Source: Micromonospora sp. NBC_01813 (GTDB taxonomy: Bacteria > Actinomycetota > Actinomycetes > Mycobacteriales > Micromonosporaceae). Taken from it: DNA of 64,000 bases. Location: assembly GCF_035917335.1 (NCBI RefSeq), contig NZ_CP109067.1, positions 4,835,001-4,899,000 of the forward strand. The letters run 5' to 3'. This document shows, piece by piece, positions 26,796 to 35,283 of the stretch (the stretch's first letter is position 1; each line of letters begins with the position of its first letter). Under the pieces are notes generated by a model. It searched no databases, was not told the DNA's origin, and was given only the letters and a program-made list of their open reading frames with translations. The translations under genes were made by a program, and so were the position numbers.

Positions 26796-28067
26796 GTGAA
26801 TCCTCTGCTTCTCGCCGCCGCTGGCGAGCTGCCGTCGACGAAACTTCGCCAGCGGCTCTGGAACGCGGTTCGAGAGATCGGCGCGCTAGACGACGAGGCC
26901 CTCGACGACGACCCGCAGGCCGCCGTTGACCGGCTGGTTGCGAAGTACCGCGTACCCGATACGGCGTACCGCGGCGAGCCGACGGTCGCGGCCGTGCGCC
27001 AGCGCAGGAAACAGGTACGCGACTTTCCCCATCCCACCCGCATGGTGAACAGGGTCGTGCAGGACTACGAGGTAGCCGTCGACTTCGACGGCGATGCCGG
27101 TCTCGTGCGAGCCTCGCTCGCTACCTGTGCCCACGAACCGCAGTGGCAGGTGCAGGGCAGCCAGATCCGGGCGGTGTTCACCGCCGACGTCAACATGCCG
27201 GGAAGCAAGTTAGAGCGGCGGATCAGGGAGCGTGTCGCCGACGCTGCCGCCCATCTCGACCACGCTCGCCGAGACCTCGCCCGCTACCACGACGAACTCA
27301 ATGCCGCGGTGGAGGACCTCGTGCCCAAATTGCTGGCTGTCCGGCTCGCCGGTCAACGGCAACGCGAAGAACTCACCCTTACCTTCGCGTCAGCATCCAT
27401 CAATGAGCGAGACGGCGAGCCCTCCATCGATGCCGACGCGGCCCGGACTCCGCCCAGGCCCAGCACCGATTCGGAGATCCTCTTCGATGAGGTTCTCAAG
27501 ACGCTGGAGTCCTCGGCAGAGGTTCTGGCGGCTCATACCCCGCTCGTGCAAGCACTCGACACCGAGGACCTGCTGCGCTTCCAGCTCATAGTCTTCCTCC
27601 AGGGCCGACATCCCGAGCCGTATGTCTTCACCGCTGAGACGTTCCGCGGCCAGGGCAAGGTCGACATCGCGGTGCACTGGAAGGGTCGGCTCATCGGCGT
27701 TGTGGAGTGCAAGGTCTGGCACAGCGAGCGGCGGTTCCGCGAGGGCATCGACCAGGTACTGAGCTACCTCACCCCCAACGACACCCGGGTCGCCTACGTC
27801 GTGTTCATCAAGCAGCAGACCGTCACCTCGATCGTCGACGTCCTCAAACACACGATGCTCAACCACGCCAACTGCGCCGACACCGACAGTCCAACCGGCT
27901 CCAAAAGGTTCACCTTCGCATTTCACGCCACGGCCGACCCTGGACGGCCTATCACGATGGACCTGCTCCCGATGCCCCTGGTCACCAGCGCCACCGGAAA
28001 GTCGACCGATCGAGGGCTCCGGCGGCCACACCCATCGGGAGGTCAAGGCCGCAGCGAGACAGGCTGA
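26796..28067 (+). CDS. Predicted PD-(D/E)XK nuclease
   Basis: 423 residues from GTG 26796. The C-terminal domain has Asp290 in KVDIAVHWKG and Glu304-Cys-Lys306 in GVVECKVW, spaced as in PD-(D/E)XK nucleases, followed by the helix-strand RFREGIDQVLSYL and TRVAYVVFI. The central 200 residues are helical with a likely coiled coil (DHARRDLARYHDEL). The N-terminal part may bind DNA or sense a trigger. Alone and next to defence-like genes, it suggests a restriction or abortive-infection nuclease. Target unknown. Confidence 0.65.
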   Translation: MNPLLLAAAGELPSTKLRQRLWNAVREIGALDDEALDDDPQAAVDRLVAKYRVPDTAYRGEPTVAAVRQRRKQVRDFPHPTRMVNRVVQDYEVAVDFDGDAGLVRASLATCAHEPQWQVQGSQIRAVFTADVNMPGSKLERRIRERVADAAAHLDHARRDLARYHDELNAAVEDLVPKLLAVRLAGQRQREELTLTFASASINERDGEPSIDADAARTPPRPSTDSEILFDEVLKTLESSAEVLAAHTPLVQALDTEDLLRFQLIVFLQGRHPEPYVFTAETFRGQGKVDIAVHWKGRLIGVVECKVWHSERRFREGIDQVLSYLTPNDTRVAYVVFIKQQTVTSIVDVLKHTMLNHANCADTDSPTGSKRFTFAFHATADPGRPITMDLLPMPLVTSATGKSTDRGLRRPHPSGGQGRSETG

Positions 28068-28189
28068 CCGAAGCGCATCACCACCAAGCCGGATGCCGCA
28101 GCTCAGGATCAGGGTGCTGGGCGAGACGCGTGTAGCCTCCGACCTGCCGTCGGCGGATGGGCGGATTCCAGCAGGTGGAGGAGATAACC

Positions 28190-28420
28190 GTGCACCACCG
28201 GGTGTCGACGCTTGCCGCAACTGATTGGGGCAGGGTTACTGATTGGATCGGTGGCATCGGAACCGCCACCGCGACCATCCTGCTCACCATCGGTCGGTGG
28301 CGCGGAAGCCGACACCGGCGACACGACCAGGAGCGCCAGTCAGCCGTCGCGATCCAGGCAACTCCTACTGGACATCGAGGACCTGTACTCGGCAGAGCGC
28401 AAAGCAGGACGGTTCGCTAG
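28190..28420 (+). CDS. Small membrane protein
   Basis: 76 residues from GTG 28190, supported by an excellent ribosome site (GTGGAGGAGA) 6-7 nt upstream. One hydrophobic segment (WIGGIGTATATILLTIG) is followed by a very basic stretch (RWRGSRHRRHDQER). A better-looking continuation (LLLDIEDLYSAERKAGRF) lies in the next frame, so the reading frame may have shifted after about residue 55. Function unknown. Confidence 0.4.
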   Translation: MHHRVSTLAATDWGRVTDWIGGIGTATATILLTIGRWRGSRHRRHDQERQSAVAIQATPTGHRGPVLGRAQSRTVR

Positions 28421-28915
28421 CGTTGACCGCGACGCCTCGCCCCTGCAGGCAGAGAACGGCGGCAGATGGGTTCGGTGGTGGCGGTGAGCAACGCGACCGC
28501 GGGACCGATCACCGGGACTTCTCGCCTCCATCGAGCTCGGGGCGCTGTTCGCCGCCGGGCTGCATCAGCGCGGTTTGCCGCATGACACGGGGCCGAATGC
28601 CCGTAGATGTCGTGTTCACGGACAGCATGCAGCGCCGGGTCGTCGGGATGTCGTGTGGGCGGCGCGGTCGACTCTTGCGGGAGATCGACATGGAGATGGT
28701 GCCGCGCCGCCCGACTGCAGCATATCGGCAGGGTGGGTAACGGCGTCCTGGCTGCCGTTCTGGGCAGGGCGACTGACGAGGTGGCCGCCGTGGTGGTGGT
28801 TCATGGCCTGGGTTCCCAGGTACTGGCGCTGGTCAGGTCCCGGGTGACGATGGTGATGATGCCGGTGAGGCGGTCGGGTCAAGGTGCAGGAGGATCTGGT
28901 CGCGTCCGGAGTTCG
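28421..28915. other. No gene recognised
   Basis: About 500 bases between the small membrane-protein frame and the minus-strand small genes. Several short frames overlap, none with a ribosome site or family-like sequence. No hairpin or repeat noted. Confidence 0.35.
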
Positions 28916-29101
28916 TCAATGGTCGTTCGGCTCGCCCATCCCGTGACGCAGGATGATCACGGCGGCCAGGATGAGGACGGAGGTGGTGAGAAGTTTCCGG
29001 AGGCGGTACTTGGCGAGGGCCCAGGTCGGACTGCTGCTGCTATGTAGCAGTGCGATGGCGAGCAGGATGATGCCTACGGCTATGGCCGCGCTCTCGGTCA
29101 T
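28916..29101 (-). CDS. Small two-helix membrane protein
   Basis: 61 residues with two hydrophobic helices (AAIAVGIILLAIALLH and LLTTSVLILAAVIIL) joined by a basic turn (YRLRKL). ATG 29101 overlaps the stop of the preceding minus-strand gene as ATGA, which is the main support for translation. It is the last gene of the leftward series that starts at 34751. Function unknown. Confidence 0.5.
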   Translation of the reverse strand: MTESAAIAVGIILLAIALLHSSSSPTWALAKYRLRKLLTTSVLILAAVIILRHGMGEPNDH

Positions 29102-29283
29102 CGGTCGGTCGGCTCGGGGTTGTCGTCGGCTTTCTGGGTGCGCGGTTGGCCGTGCGCTGCGGCGAGCGGGTTGTTGGTCACGACCGGGGTTGCCTCTCCG
29201 GATGGGTCGAGCGGTGTGGTCTCGGGTGGCAGCGGTGTGGCGACATCGCGGCGGCAGGTCGCGGGGGTCGTCGACGCGGTCAT
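29098..29283 (-). CDS. Small proline/threonine-rich protein
   Basis: 61 residues, low in hydrophobic residues and rich in Pro, Thr and Ala, with likely disorder. It lies 17 bases after the endonuclease-like gene and ends in an ATGA overlap with the small membrane protein. Coupling to its neighbours is the only evidence that it is real; composition alone would not support it. Confidence 0.4.
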   Translation of the reverse strand: MTASTTPATCRRDVATPLPPETTPLDPSGEATPVVTNNPLAAAHGQPRTQKADDNPEPTDR

Positions 29284-29300
29284 CTGGCTGGCCGCAGGCG

Positions 29301-30218
29301 TTACAGGTCGATCGCGGCGGTGACGAGCCGGTGGTCCGACGGCGGCCGTCGGCTGGGGTCGGGTAGGTGGACGCGGTAGGTGCCGGGTAGGACGTGCGGT
29401 GTCATGGCGTCGTTGGCCAGGAGCCAGTCGATGAGCAGACCACCGCCGGGGTCGATGCCGGTGTTGACGGTCGGCGCGATCGGCTGGGTGGGATCGGTCC
29501 GCCAGGCCATTTCGGCGACCGCGTGCAGACCGGAGCCGTTCTTTCGCTGCGCGGTGGTGTCGTCCCAGTCGCCGATGAGGTGGTCGAGCGCGCGGGTGTC
29601 CGGCCCCCAGGTGCTGTCGGGCCGCAGTGCGCCCTTGTGGGTGCGTTGGTTGGGTGTGGCGGCCATCCAGTCCCGCTGCGGAAGGTGGCCACCGGACGCG
29701 GTGCCGTTGAGGTCGCCGCCGCCGATGACCGGCAGCGGCTCGGTGCTGCCGTAGCGGCTCACGCGTCTGGCTTCCTCCAGCCGGGCATCACCGGAGCGCG
29801 GGTCGAAGTGGTGCACGAAGGCCAGGAACTCTCGCCGTTCGTCGCGTACTCGTCCGCTGTCGCGGATGGCGAACCGGGCGACGTTGCGTTGGTCGTCGAA
29901 CACCGCCGGGTCGTCCTGGCCCCACCAGCGGCGTAACACCAGCAGGTTCGGGTTGTAGAAGATCGCGGGCGGCATCGGTCCGCGTGGCATCCAGCCCAGC
30001 TCGGCGACGTACGGCACACCGAGTTGGTCCGACAGCGCCTCGGCGGCGGCGTACTTCGCCGCACCGGCGATGTCTCGATACCGCTTGGCCTCGCAGAACA
30101 GGATCAAGGCGGGCGCAGTGGTGACGTCGGCGAAGGCGCGTTGGAGCGGGGTGAAGTCGTAGCTGCCGTCCGCCGCACGTCCGCCGTCCTGGTAGTTGAA
30201 CAGGGCGATGTCGATCAC
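29301..30218 (-). CDS. Endonuclease/exonuclease/phosphatase-fold protein
   Basis: 305 residues from GTG 30218; the upstream stop and this start share a base (TAGTG), and GGAG lies just upstream. The fold's metal and catalytic residues are visible: LFCEAKRY (Glu), GGGDLNG (Asp-x-Asn), LIDWLL (Asp) and SDHRLVTA (Asp-His) at the end. Such proteins cleave phosphodiesters in nucleic acids or nucleotide/lipid substrates. The opening FNYQDGGR is unlike classic exonuclease III, so the substrate is open. It belongs to a leftward series with a methyltransferase and phage-like genes. Confidence 0.75.
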   Translation of the reverse strand: MIDIALFNYQDGGRAADGSYDFTPLQRAFADVTTAPALILFCEAKRYRDIAGAAKYAAAEALSDQLGVPYVAELGWMPRGPMPPAIFYNPNLLVLRRWWGQDDPAVFDDQRNVARFAIRDSGRVRDERREFLAFVHHFDPRSGDARLEEARRVSRYGSTEPLPVIGGGDLNGTASGGHLPQRDWMAATPNQRTHKGALRPDSTWGPDTRALDHLIGDWDDTTAQRKNGSGLHAVAEMAWRTDPTQPIAPTVNTGIDPGGGLLIDWLLANDAMTPHVLPGTYRVHLPDPSRRPPSDHRLVTAAIDL

Positions 30219-30430
30219 TACTCGCTCCATTCTCGTCCGTGCTGGTGTTGATGTCCGGGTGTCGTGTTTGTTCCGGTGGCGGTGGCCATCGGGTCGAGGC
30301 CGATGACGATGTGGTCGCGGTCGGGGTCGTAGTCAACGTCGACGATCTCGACCTGGTGGTCGCCGACTCGGACACGGACCTGGCTGTCGCGCATTCGGGC
30401 GAGCCGGGCGGTGAGGGCGCTACGGCGCAT
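30218..30430 (-). CDS. Small hypothetical protein
   Basis: 70 residues. The core (VRVRVGDHQVEIVDVDYDPDRD) is beta-rich, and the tail is His/Gln-rich. Its stop TAG overlaps the GTG of the endonuclease-like gene by one base, so the pair is likely co-translated. The ribosome site at the ATG 30430 is weak, and an internal ATG is possible. No family recognised. Confidence 0.45.
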   Translation of the reverse strand: MRRSALTARLARMRDSQVRVRVGDHQVEIVDVDYDPDRDHIVIGLDPMATATGTNTTPGHQHQHGREWSE

Positions 30431-30712
30431 CGGCTGGTGCCGGCTGGTGTGGAGTCACTGGTACCTCGTCGGGTTGCGGGATCTGATGCCGGCGGCATCA
30501 CCTCGGCGGGCGGCCGGGGCGTGGGGCGGGCTGAGGTTCTGCTGGTTCGTGTCGTCGTGGCCGGTGAGGGCTCCGGGGTCCGGCCCGTTGTCGGGTGCCG
30601 GACCCCGGAGGTGTTCCTCCCTGGTTGGCCCTGGCATGCCGTGCGCTGCCCTGCCGAGCCGAGCGAGCGGCTTGGCTCGGCGCGCCGCGACACAGGCGTG
30701 CCATGGTTCCCC

Positions 30713-31438
30713 CTACGCCCCTGGGTCGGGGTGTGGGGAGCTGATAGACGGCGGTGTGCCGTGCCCGCCGGTGTCGAGTTCGGTCGCCCGGTGGTAGACC
30801 TGGGAAACGACAAAGGGTGGCCGGTAGTCGGTCTTGTCATCGCGGCTACGCCGCACGCCTGGGGTGTGCCGGAGCTGGTGGAGCTCGGTCTGGGCTTCAC
30901 CGGTCCGGGGGATTTGCTGCAGGGCGGCCATCGCGGTGTCGAGCCGGTCTTGGCGGACGTCGAACTGGCGCATCATCGCGGCTTGGTGGGCGAATCCGGT
31001 GGCGGTGGCCTGGACCAGCCGGGCGGTGGTCGCGTCGAGGCGGGTGAGGTCGATGGTGTCGACCTTGGTGTGGGCGTCGGTGACCTCGGCGACGGCGCGG
31101 GCCTGGTGGCGGTGCGCGAGGTCGAGGACCTGGTTGGGGCGGGCGTGCTGGTAGCCCCGCCCGCGCGCGACGGTGAACACCTTGCGGTCCTGGGTGAGCA
31201 GGACCTCTGCGGCCTTGCGGGCGGCGGCGTGGATGGCCTGCCGGCCAACGGTGTGGTCGGCGGGGTCGAGGCCGAGCAGCTGTCCCATCTCGTCGTAGCT
31301 GAGGATGTCACCGGGCTGTAGCCGCGACATCGCGGTGGTGAGGATCTGCCATCGGGGGACGGGGCCGACCGGTTGGCCAGGCCGGCGAGCGGCGCGGCGG
31401 TCATCGTCCGGGGGTGGGGTCGGGTGGGGCGTGTCCAT
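30713..31438 (-). CDS. Phage-like DNA-binding protein (predicted)
   Basis: 241 residues. Residues about 30-100 look like a winged helix-turn-helix (LQPGDILSYDEMGQLLGLD, then a basic ARGRGYQHAR). A long helical region follows (QDRLDTAMAALQQI), likely coiled. The gene is one base from the upstream stop and thus coupled. Proteins with this layout occur in actinophage genomes, but I cannot name the family. A gap of 282 bases without a gene separates it from the next one downstream. Confidence 0.45.
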   Translation of the reverse strand: MDTPHPTPPPDDDRRAARRPGQPVGPVPRWQILTTAMSRLQPGDILSYDEMGQLLGLDPADHTVGRQAIHAAARKAAEVLLTQDRKVFTVARGRGYQHARPNQVLDLAHRHQARAVAEVTDAHTKVDTIDLTRLDATTARLVQATATGFAHQAAMMRQFDVRQDRLDTAMAALQQIPRTGEAQTELHQLRHTPGVRRSRDDKTDYRPPFVVSQVYHRATELDTGGHGTPPSISSPHPDPGA

Positions 31439-31439
31439 G

Positions 31440-32018
31440 TCAGTCCGTGCCGTCGAGGGTGCCGACGAACCGGCCGTAGGTGGGCCGTCCGTCGCCGAGT
31501 CCGATCAGCGCTCCGGCGGTGTGGGCGGCGTTGCGGAGATCGGCCAGGTTGATGACGGCGGGGTCGTAGACGCCGCGGGCCTGTAACCGCCAGCGGGGAA
31601 ACATGGGTCGGGTGCGCATGACGCGGGCGTTTCCGACCTTGACGGGGGCGCGGTGGACGTGGCGGGTGTCGGCGTAGAGGGCGGCGGGATCACGGGGGCC
31701 GTCGTAGCGCACCGGGACCATCATCGTTTCGATCAGCACGCCTCGTTCGACCTTCTTGCCGTCGCGGGACAGCCGGGCGCCCTCGACGAGGCACTTGGTC
31801 AGGTTCGGTGCCGGGATGAACGGACCGATGTCGGGGTCGTGGTAGAGGCCGCCGAGCCATTCCAGCTGGGCGATCTCGGCGTGGTCGTCGTCGGTCTTCT
31901 TCGCCTTGGCCGAGATGGGGCGGATCTGCCGCACGATGGTGTCGAGGGGATCGACCAACCGTGCGTTGTGCATGAGCAGCGGCGCGGTGCCGGCAAGGTC
32001 GAAGGTGAAACTGGGCAC
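31440..32018 (-). CDS. Phage-type conserved hypothetical protein
   Basis: 192 residues from GTG 32018 with CAGGAGT upstream; the longer frame lacks support. The N-terminus (FTFDLAGTAPLLMHNARLVD) recurs in uncharacterised proteins of actinophages and prophages. The rest alternates strands and helices with KCLVEGARLSRDGKKVERG in the middle, and it ends LGDGRPTYGRFVG. Strand-rich, RRM/RAMP-like folds are conceivable from this pattern, but this is only a guess. It overlaps no neighbour but lies 1 base from the next gene. Confidence 0.5.
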   Translation of the reverse strand: MPSFTFDLAGTAPLLMHNARLVDPLDTIVRQIRPISAKAKKTDDDHAEIAQLEWLGGLYHDPDIGPFIPAPNLTKCLVEGARLSRDGKKVERGVLIETMMVPVRYDGPRDPAALYADTRHVHRAPVKVGNARVMRTRPMFPRWRLQARGVYDPAVINLADLRNAAHTAGALIGLGDGRPTYGRFVGTLDGTD

Positions 32019-32049
32019 GGTAGAAGACTCCTGGTCAGCAGTGGCCGGC

Positions 32050-32874
32050 TCAGCCGCCGTGGGACATGGACGTCGGCGAGGTAGGGGCCGCGTGGCCGAT
32101 GTGGGACAGGGCGAGGTTGCCTTTGACCACGAGTCCGGGGTCGGTGAGCAGGTCACAGAAGGCGTCGATGTCGGCTGGTGTCATGCCGGCGGTGGTGAGC
32201 TGGTCGCGGATGACGCCGGCGGTGGCTCTGGGCAGTAGGCAGCCGTCGCTGCCGCCGGTCCAGGTGCCGGTCCAGCCGCTGGTGTCGACGTGCAGGCCGA
32301 GGCCGCGCATCGCGTGGTGTGCCCGTCGCCCCCACGCGGGGTCGTTGCCGGCGGCGACAAGCGTGGCCTGGAACGCGTCGTGGTAGGCGGCGAACAACCG
32401 GTCGGCCTCGTCGATGTCGGGCGCGGCCAGCACGGAGCTGCGCCAGGTCGCCTCGAACTCCTCGACCACGAGGACTCCGCCAGGGGCCAGGGCCGCGCCG
32501 AGGCGGGCGAGGACGTCGTGGCGCTCGGGCAGGTGCCCGAGCAGCAGCCGGACGTGGATCAGGTCGAAGTGTCCGTCTGGCAGCGGATCCCGCACGATGT
32601 CGTGCCGCAGCAACGCGACCCTGGGATGCCGCCGGCATGGGGTGAGGTCGATGTCGGTGGCGATGACCTCACCGGTCGGGGTCATCTCGCCGAGGGTCGT
32701 GGCGATGCGGCTGGCGCCGACCGCGACGACGAGGCAGCGGGCATGCGGCGGTACACCGACGGCGCGGAGCTGCCGGCGGCTGAACGGGTCGAGCATCCCG
32801 GCCAGGGCCTGCAACATCACCGCACCGTCGCTGCGCGCGGTGTCCGGGGTGTCGTGGAACAGGTACGTGGACAC
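32050..32874 (-). CDS. Class I SAM-dependent methyltransferase
   Basis: 274 residues. Rossmann motifs are visible in order: CLVVAVGASRIATTLG (motif I, a degenerate VxVGxG), VIATDIDLTP (acidic residue at the strand-2 end), HFDLIHVRLLLGHLPE and LAPGGVLVVEEFE. This is a small-molecule-type methyltransferase of the UbiE/Methyltransf_25 group; the substrate is unknown. It lies 36 bases after an ABC permease gene, which suggests that the imported or exported compound is methylated. Confidence 0.75.
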   Translation of the reverse strand: MSTYLFHDTPDTARSDGAVMLQALAGMLDPFSRRQLRAVGVPPHARCLVVAVGASRIATTLGEMTPTGEVIATDIDLTPCRRHPRVALLRHDIVRDPLPDGHFDLIHVRLLLGHLPERHDVLARLGAALAPGGVLVVEEFEATWRSSVLAAPDIDEADRLFAAYHDAFQATLVAAGNDPAWGRRAHHAMRGLGLHVDTSGWTGTWTGGSDGCLLPRATAGVIRDQLTTAGMTPADIDAFCDLLTDPGLVVKGNLALSHIGHAAPTSPTSMSHGG

Positions 32875-32910
32875 AGAAAGGGTTCTCCTTCTCGGACAGG
32901 AACGTCGGTT

Positions 32911-33696
32911 TCAGGCGGTGGTGTGCCGGATCCAGGGCGCCGCCCGCTCGCAGACGGCGGTGAGCAGGTAGAACAGTCCGGTGCTCGTGGCGGCGAGCAG
33001 GACGACGGCGGCGAACGCCACATCGGTGCGGGTGCCCGCGGTCTGGATGACGACGCCCAGACCGCTGGTGCCGCCGAACAGTTCGGCGACCACGGCGCCG
33101 ATGACGGCCAGCGGCAGCGCCGTCCGCAGCCCGGAGAACAGGTACGGCAACGCCGCCGGTGCCCGGAAGCGGGTGAACGTCTGCCAGCGGGAGGCGTCCA
33201 GTGACCGGGCCACGTCGACCAGCTCCGCCGGGGTGGCGGTCAGTCCGGTGTGGGTGGCTGACACGATCGGGAAGAAGCACATGAGCCACACCAGGACCAG
33301 CTTCGGGCCGGCGCCGAACCCCAGCCAGACGATCAGGATCGGCACCACGGCCGGCTTGGGCACCGTGCTGAGCAGCAGCAGGATGGGTGTCACCGCTCTG
33401 CCGACCCGCCCCGATACCGCCAGCACCGCCCCGAACAGCCCGGCCGTGGCGACCGCCAGCCCATAGCCCGCCGCCGCGGTCACCGCGGTGACCGCGGTGT
33501 TGTGCAGCAGATAGCCGGGCTGGTCGACGATCGCCGCGGCCACCGCCGGCGGCGCCGGCAGCAGAAATGCGGGCAGGTCGAAGGCGACCACCCCGGCCCA
33601 CCACACCGTGAGGAGACCGGCGGTGCCCAGCACCGGCGGGGCAGCCCGCCCCACCGCGGCCCGCAGCCGGCTGCCCGCATCGTGACCACGCCGCAC
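32911..33696 (-). CDS. ABC transporter permease, SsuC/TauC/ThiX type
   Basis: 261 residues with six hydrophobic helices. The cytoplasmic EAA loop is well formed (DVARSLDASRWQTFTRFRAP, then ALPYLFSGL), as in BPD_transp_1 permeases for sulfonates, taurine or pyrimidine precursors. It is 8 bases downstream of the binding-protein gene. No ATP-binding subunit gene is present in this operon or window, so the importer must borrow one or is incomplete. Confidence 0.85.
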   Translation of the reverse strand: MRRGHDAGSRLRAAVGRAAPPVLGTAGLLTVWWAGVVAFDLPAFLLPAPPAVAAAIVDQPGYLLHNTAVTAVTAAAGYGLAVATAGLFGAVLAVSGRVGRAVTPILLLLSTVPKPAVVPILIVWLGFGAGPKLVLVWLMCFFPIVSATHTGLTATPAELVDVARSLDASRWQTFTRFRAPAALPYLFSGLRTALPLAVIGAVVAELFGGTSGLGVVIQTAGTRTDVAFAAVVLLAATSTGLFYLLTAVCERAAPWIRHTTA

Positions 33697-33704
33697 GGTG
33701 TCGC

Positions 33705-34751
33705 CTATCCGACCAGGTCGTAGGCGAACACGGTGTCGACGTCCGACTGGGACAACCCCGCCTCGCCGAGGGCTCCGGCACCCTGCAGGATCGCGACGTT
33801 GCGGGCCACCCGACGGGGATCGAAGTGCCCCACCGGCGCGTCACCGACCGGGGTGACGTACCCGGCCATCCGCGTCAGCTCCGCCGTCGCCTCCTGCGCC
33901 TGCTGGCCCTGCGTCTCCGGCCGCCCCGCGTAGATCGTTCCCGCGGTGTCGGGGTCGTCGATCGCGAACCGCAGCCCGCGTAGCAGCGCCCGGTTGAACC
34001 GGCGGACCAGATCGGGCCGCCCGGCGGCGGTCGCCGTGGCGACACCGATCGCGGAGCCGTGCAGGTCGGTGAGATAGTCGGTGAACGGCAGCACGGTGAC
34101 CTCCTCTCCCACCGTTTTCCGCACCAGATCGACGGCCGGCACGAACTGGCTGATCGCATCCACCTGCCGGGCGGCGAGCAGCGGCACGTGCTGCGCAGGC
34201 ACCGGGTTGGCCACCCAGGACACCGATCCCGCGTCGAAACCCGCCAACTGCGCGTACGTCGAAAACAACAGCTTGTTGATCCCGCCCGGCAGGAAACTCA
34301 GCCGCCGGCCCGCCAGATCACTCGGGACGGTGACGCCCCGGCTGGTGACCGCGACGAAACAGGCCAGATTCCTCTGGTGCAGCACCGACGTCAGGACGAA
34401 GTCGCGGATCCCGCCCGGCCGGGTGTACTCGATGAGGCCGGCGTTGACATCGATGGTCGCGAAGTCGACCTGCCCGGCCGCCAACAGCTTCAGGTTCTCG
34501 GTGCTGCCCTTGCCCTGCAGCACCTCCACCTCCAGCCCTTCCTCGGCGAACCAGCCCTGCGCCTGGGCGACGAAGATCGGTGCCTCACGACCCTGGAACC
34601 CCGCCCCCGTCAGGACGGAGACTTTCTCCCGCGACGACTCACCCGGCGGCGCGTCACCACCCCCACACGCCGACATCGGCGCGACGCCGGCCAAAGCCAC
34701 CGCCCCGGCGCTGCCGAGTAGCAGCCGTCGGCGGCTGATCGTGTACGCCAT
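33705..34751 (-). CDS. ABC substrate-binding lipoprotein, NMT1/SsuA type
   Basis: 348 residues from ATG 34751 with a GCGAGG site. The signal is of Tat-lipoprotein type: SRRRLLLGSAGAVALAG then MSACGGG, so it is exported and lipid-anchored at the Cys. The mature part follows NMT1/THI5-like binding proteins (FVAQAQGWFAEEGLEVE, GQVDFATIDVNAG). Ligands of this family include sulfonates, pyrimidine precursors and other small nitrogen compounds. It is first in a leftward operon with a permease and a methyltransferase. Confidence 0.85.
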   Translation of the reverse strand: MAYTISRRRLLLGSAGAVALAGVAPMSACGGGDAPPGESSREKVSVLTGAGFQGREAPIFVAQAQGWFAEEGLEVEVLQGKGSTENLKLLAAGQVDFATIDVNAGLIEYTRPGGIRDFVLTSVLHQRNLACFVAVTSRGVTVPSDLAGRRLSFLPGGINKLLFSTYAQLAGFDAGSVSWVANPVPAQHVPLLAARQVDAISQFVPAVDLVRKTVGEEVTVLPFTDYLTDLHGSAIGVATATAAGRPDLVRRFNRALLRGLRFAIDDPDTAGTIYAGRPETQGQQAQEATAELTRMAGYVTPVGDAPVGHFDPRRVARNVAILQGAGALGEAGLSQSDVDTVFAYDLVG

Positions 34752-34763
34752 CAGACCTCGCTT

Positions 34764-34779
34764 ACTTAGAAATATAAGT
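34764..34779. promoter_or_regulatory. AT-rich inverted repeat before the binding-protein gene
   Basis: ACTTA at 34764-34768 and TAAGT at 34775-34779 form an inverted repeat in an otherwise GC-rich region, 12-28 bases upstream of the ATG. It probably overlaps the operon's promoter and could bind the GntR protein encoded divergently. Confidence 0.5.
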
Positions 34780-34968
34780 TGCCCGGCGGTCGAGGCATGC
34801 AGACCCGCCTTCCCGCGGAGGCCCTGACGCAATGGGGGTGACGCCACGACCAACGAAGGGAAGGCGGGCTCCCGGCCAGATGGCTCCAGGCCCTACGCGG
34901 GGAACGCCCGGCCGGGACCCAAAACCTATATTGCAAAGTTTGTCAGGTCAACATGACTTACTATGGTT

Positions 34969-34984
34969 ACCTGGAACGCCAGGT
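34969..34984. promoter_or_regulatory. Operator-like palindrome before the GntR gene
   Basis: ACCTGG-AACG-CCAGGT is a perfect 6-4-6 inverted repeat 40 bases before the GntR start. A possible promoter (TTGTCA, 16 bases, TATGGT) overlaps its left side, so autoregulation is plausible. Confidence 0.5.
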
Positions 34985-35024
34985 CAGCCGTACGATGGGC
35001 CCCACCTACGCAAGGGAGCCCCTC

Positions 35025-35264
35025 ATGCCGACCCCATCCCAACCCGCCGAACCGGTGTACCGGCGCATCATGCGCGCCATCGAGACCGCGATCGCCACCG
35101 GCGAGCTGAAGCCCGGAGACAAACTGCCCTCCACCGCCCAGCTCTGCGAGCAGTACGGCTGTTCAGCCCCCACAGCCCGTCAAGCACTCGCCCGGCTACA
35201 AGAACGGGGTGTGCTCCAGGGACACCAGGGCCGCGGAGTGTACGTGACTTACGCGCCCGAGTGA
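35025..35264 (+). CDS. Small GntR-type regulator
   Basis: 79 residues from ATG 35025, with GGGAG upstream; an upstream in-frame ATG at 34953 falls in the likely promoter. The protein is a bare GntR winged helix (PVYRRIMRAIETAIATGELK, PGDKLPSTAQLCEQYGCS, ARQALARLQERGV) without the usual effector domain. Short GntR proteins of this type control mobile elements and transporter operons in actinomycetes. It is divergent to the ABC/methyltransferase operon, its likely target. Confidence 0.85.
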   Translation: MPTPSQPAEPVYRRIMRAIETAIATGELKPGDKLPSTAQLCEQYGCSAPTARQALARLQERGVLQGHQGRGVYVTYAPE

Positions 35265-35283
35265 CCGGATCGTCCCAGCCCTC

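Noticed and set aside
32669-33844. A 391-residue minus-strand frame over the ABC permease
   Set aside because: Gly/Arg-rich shadow; the permease in the other frame has six helices and an EAA loop.
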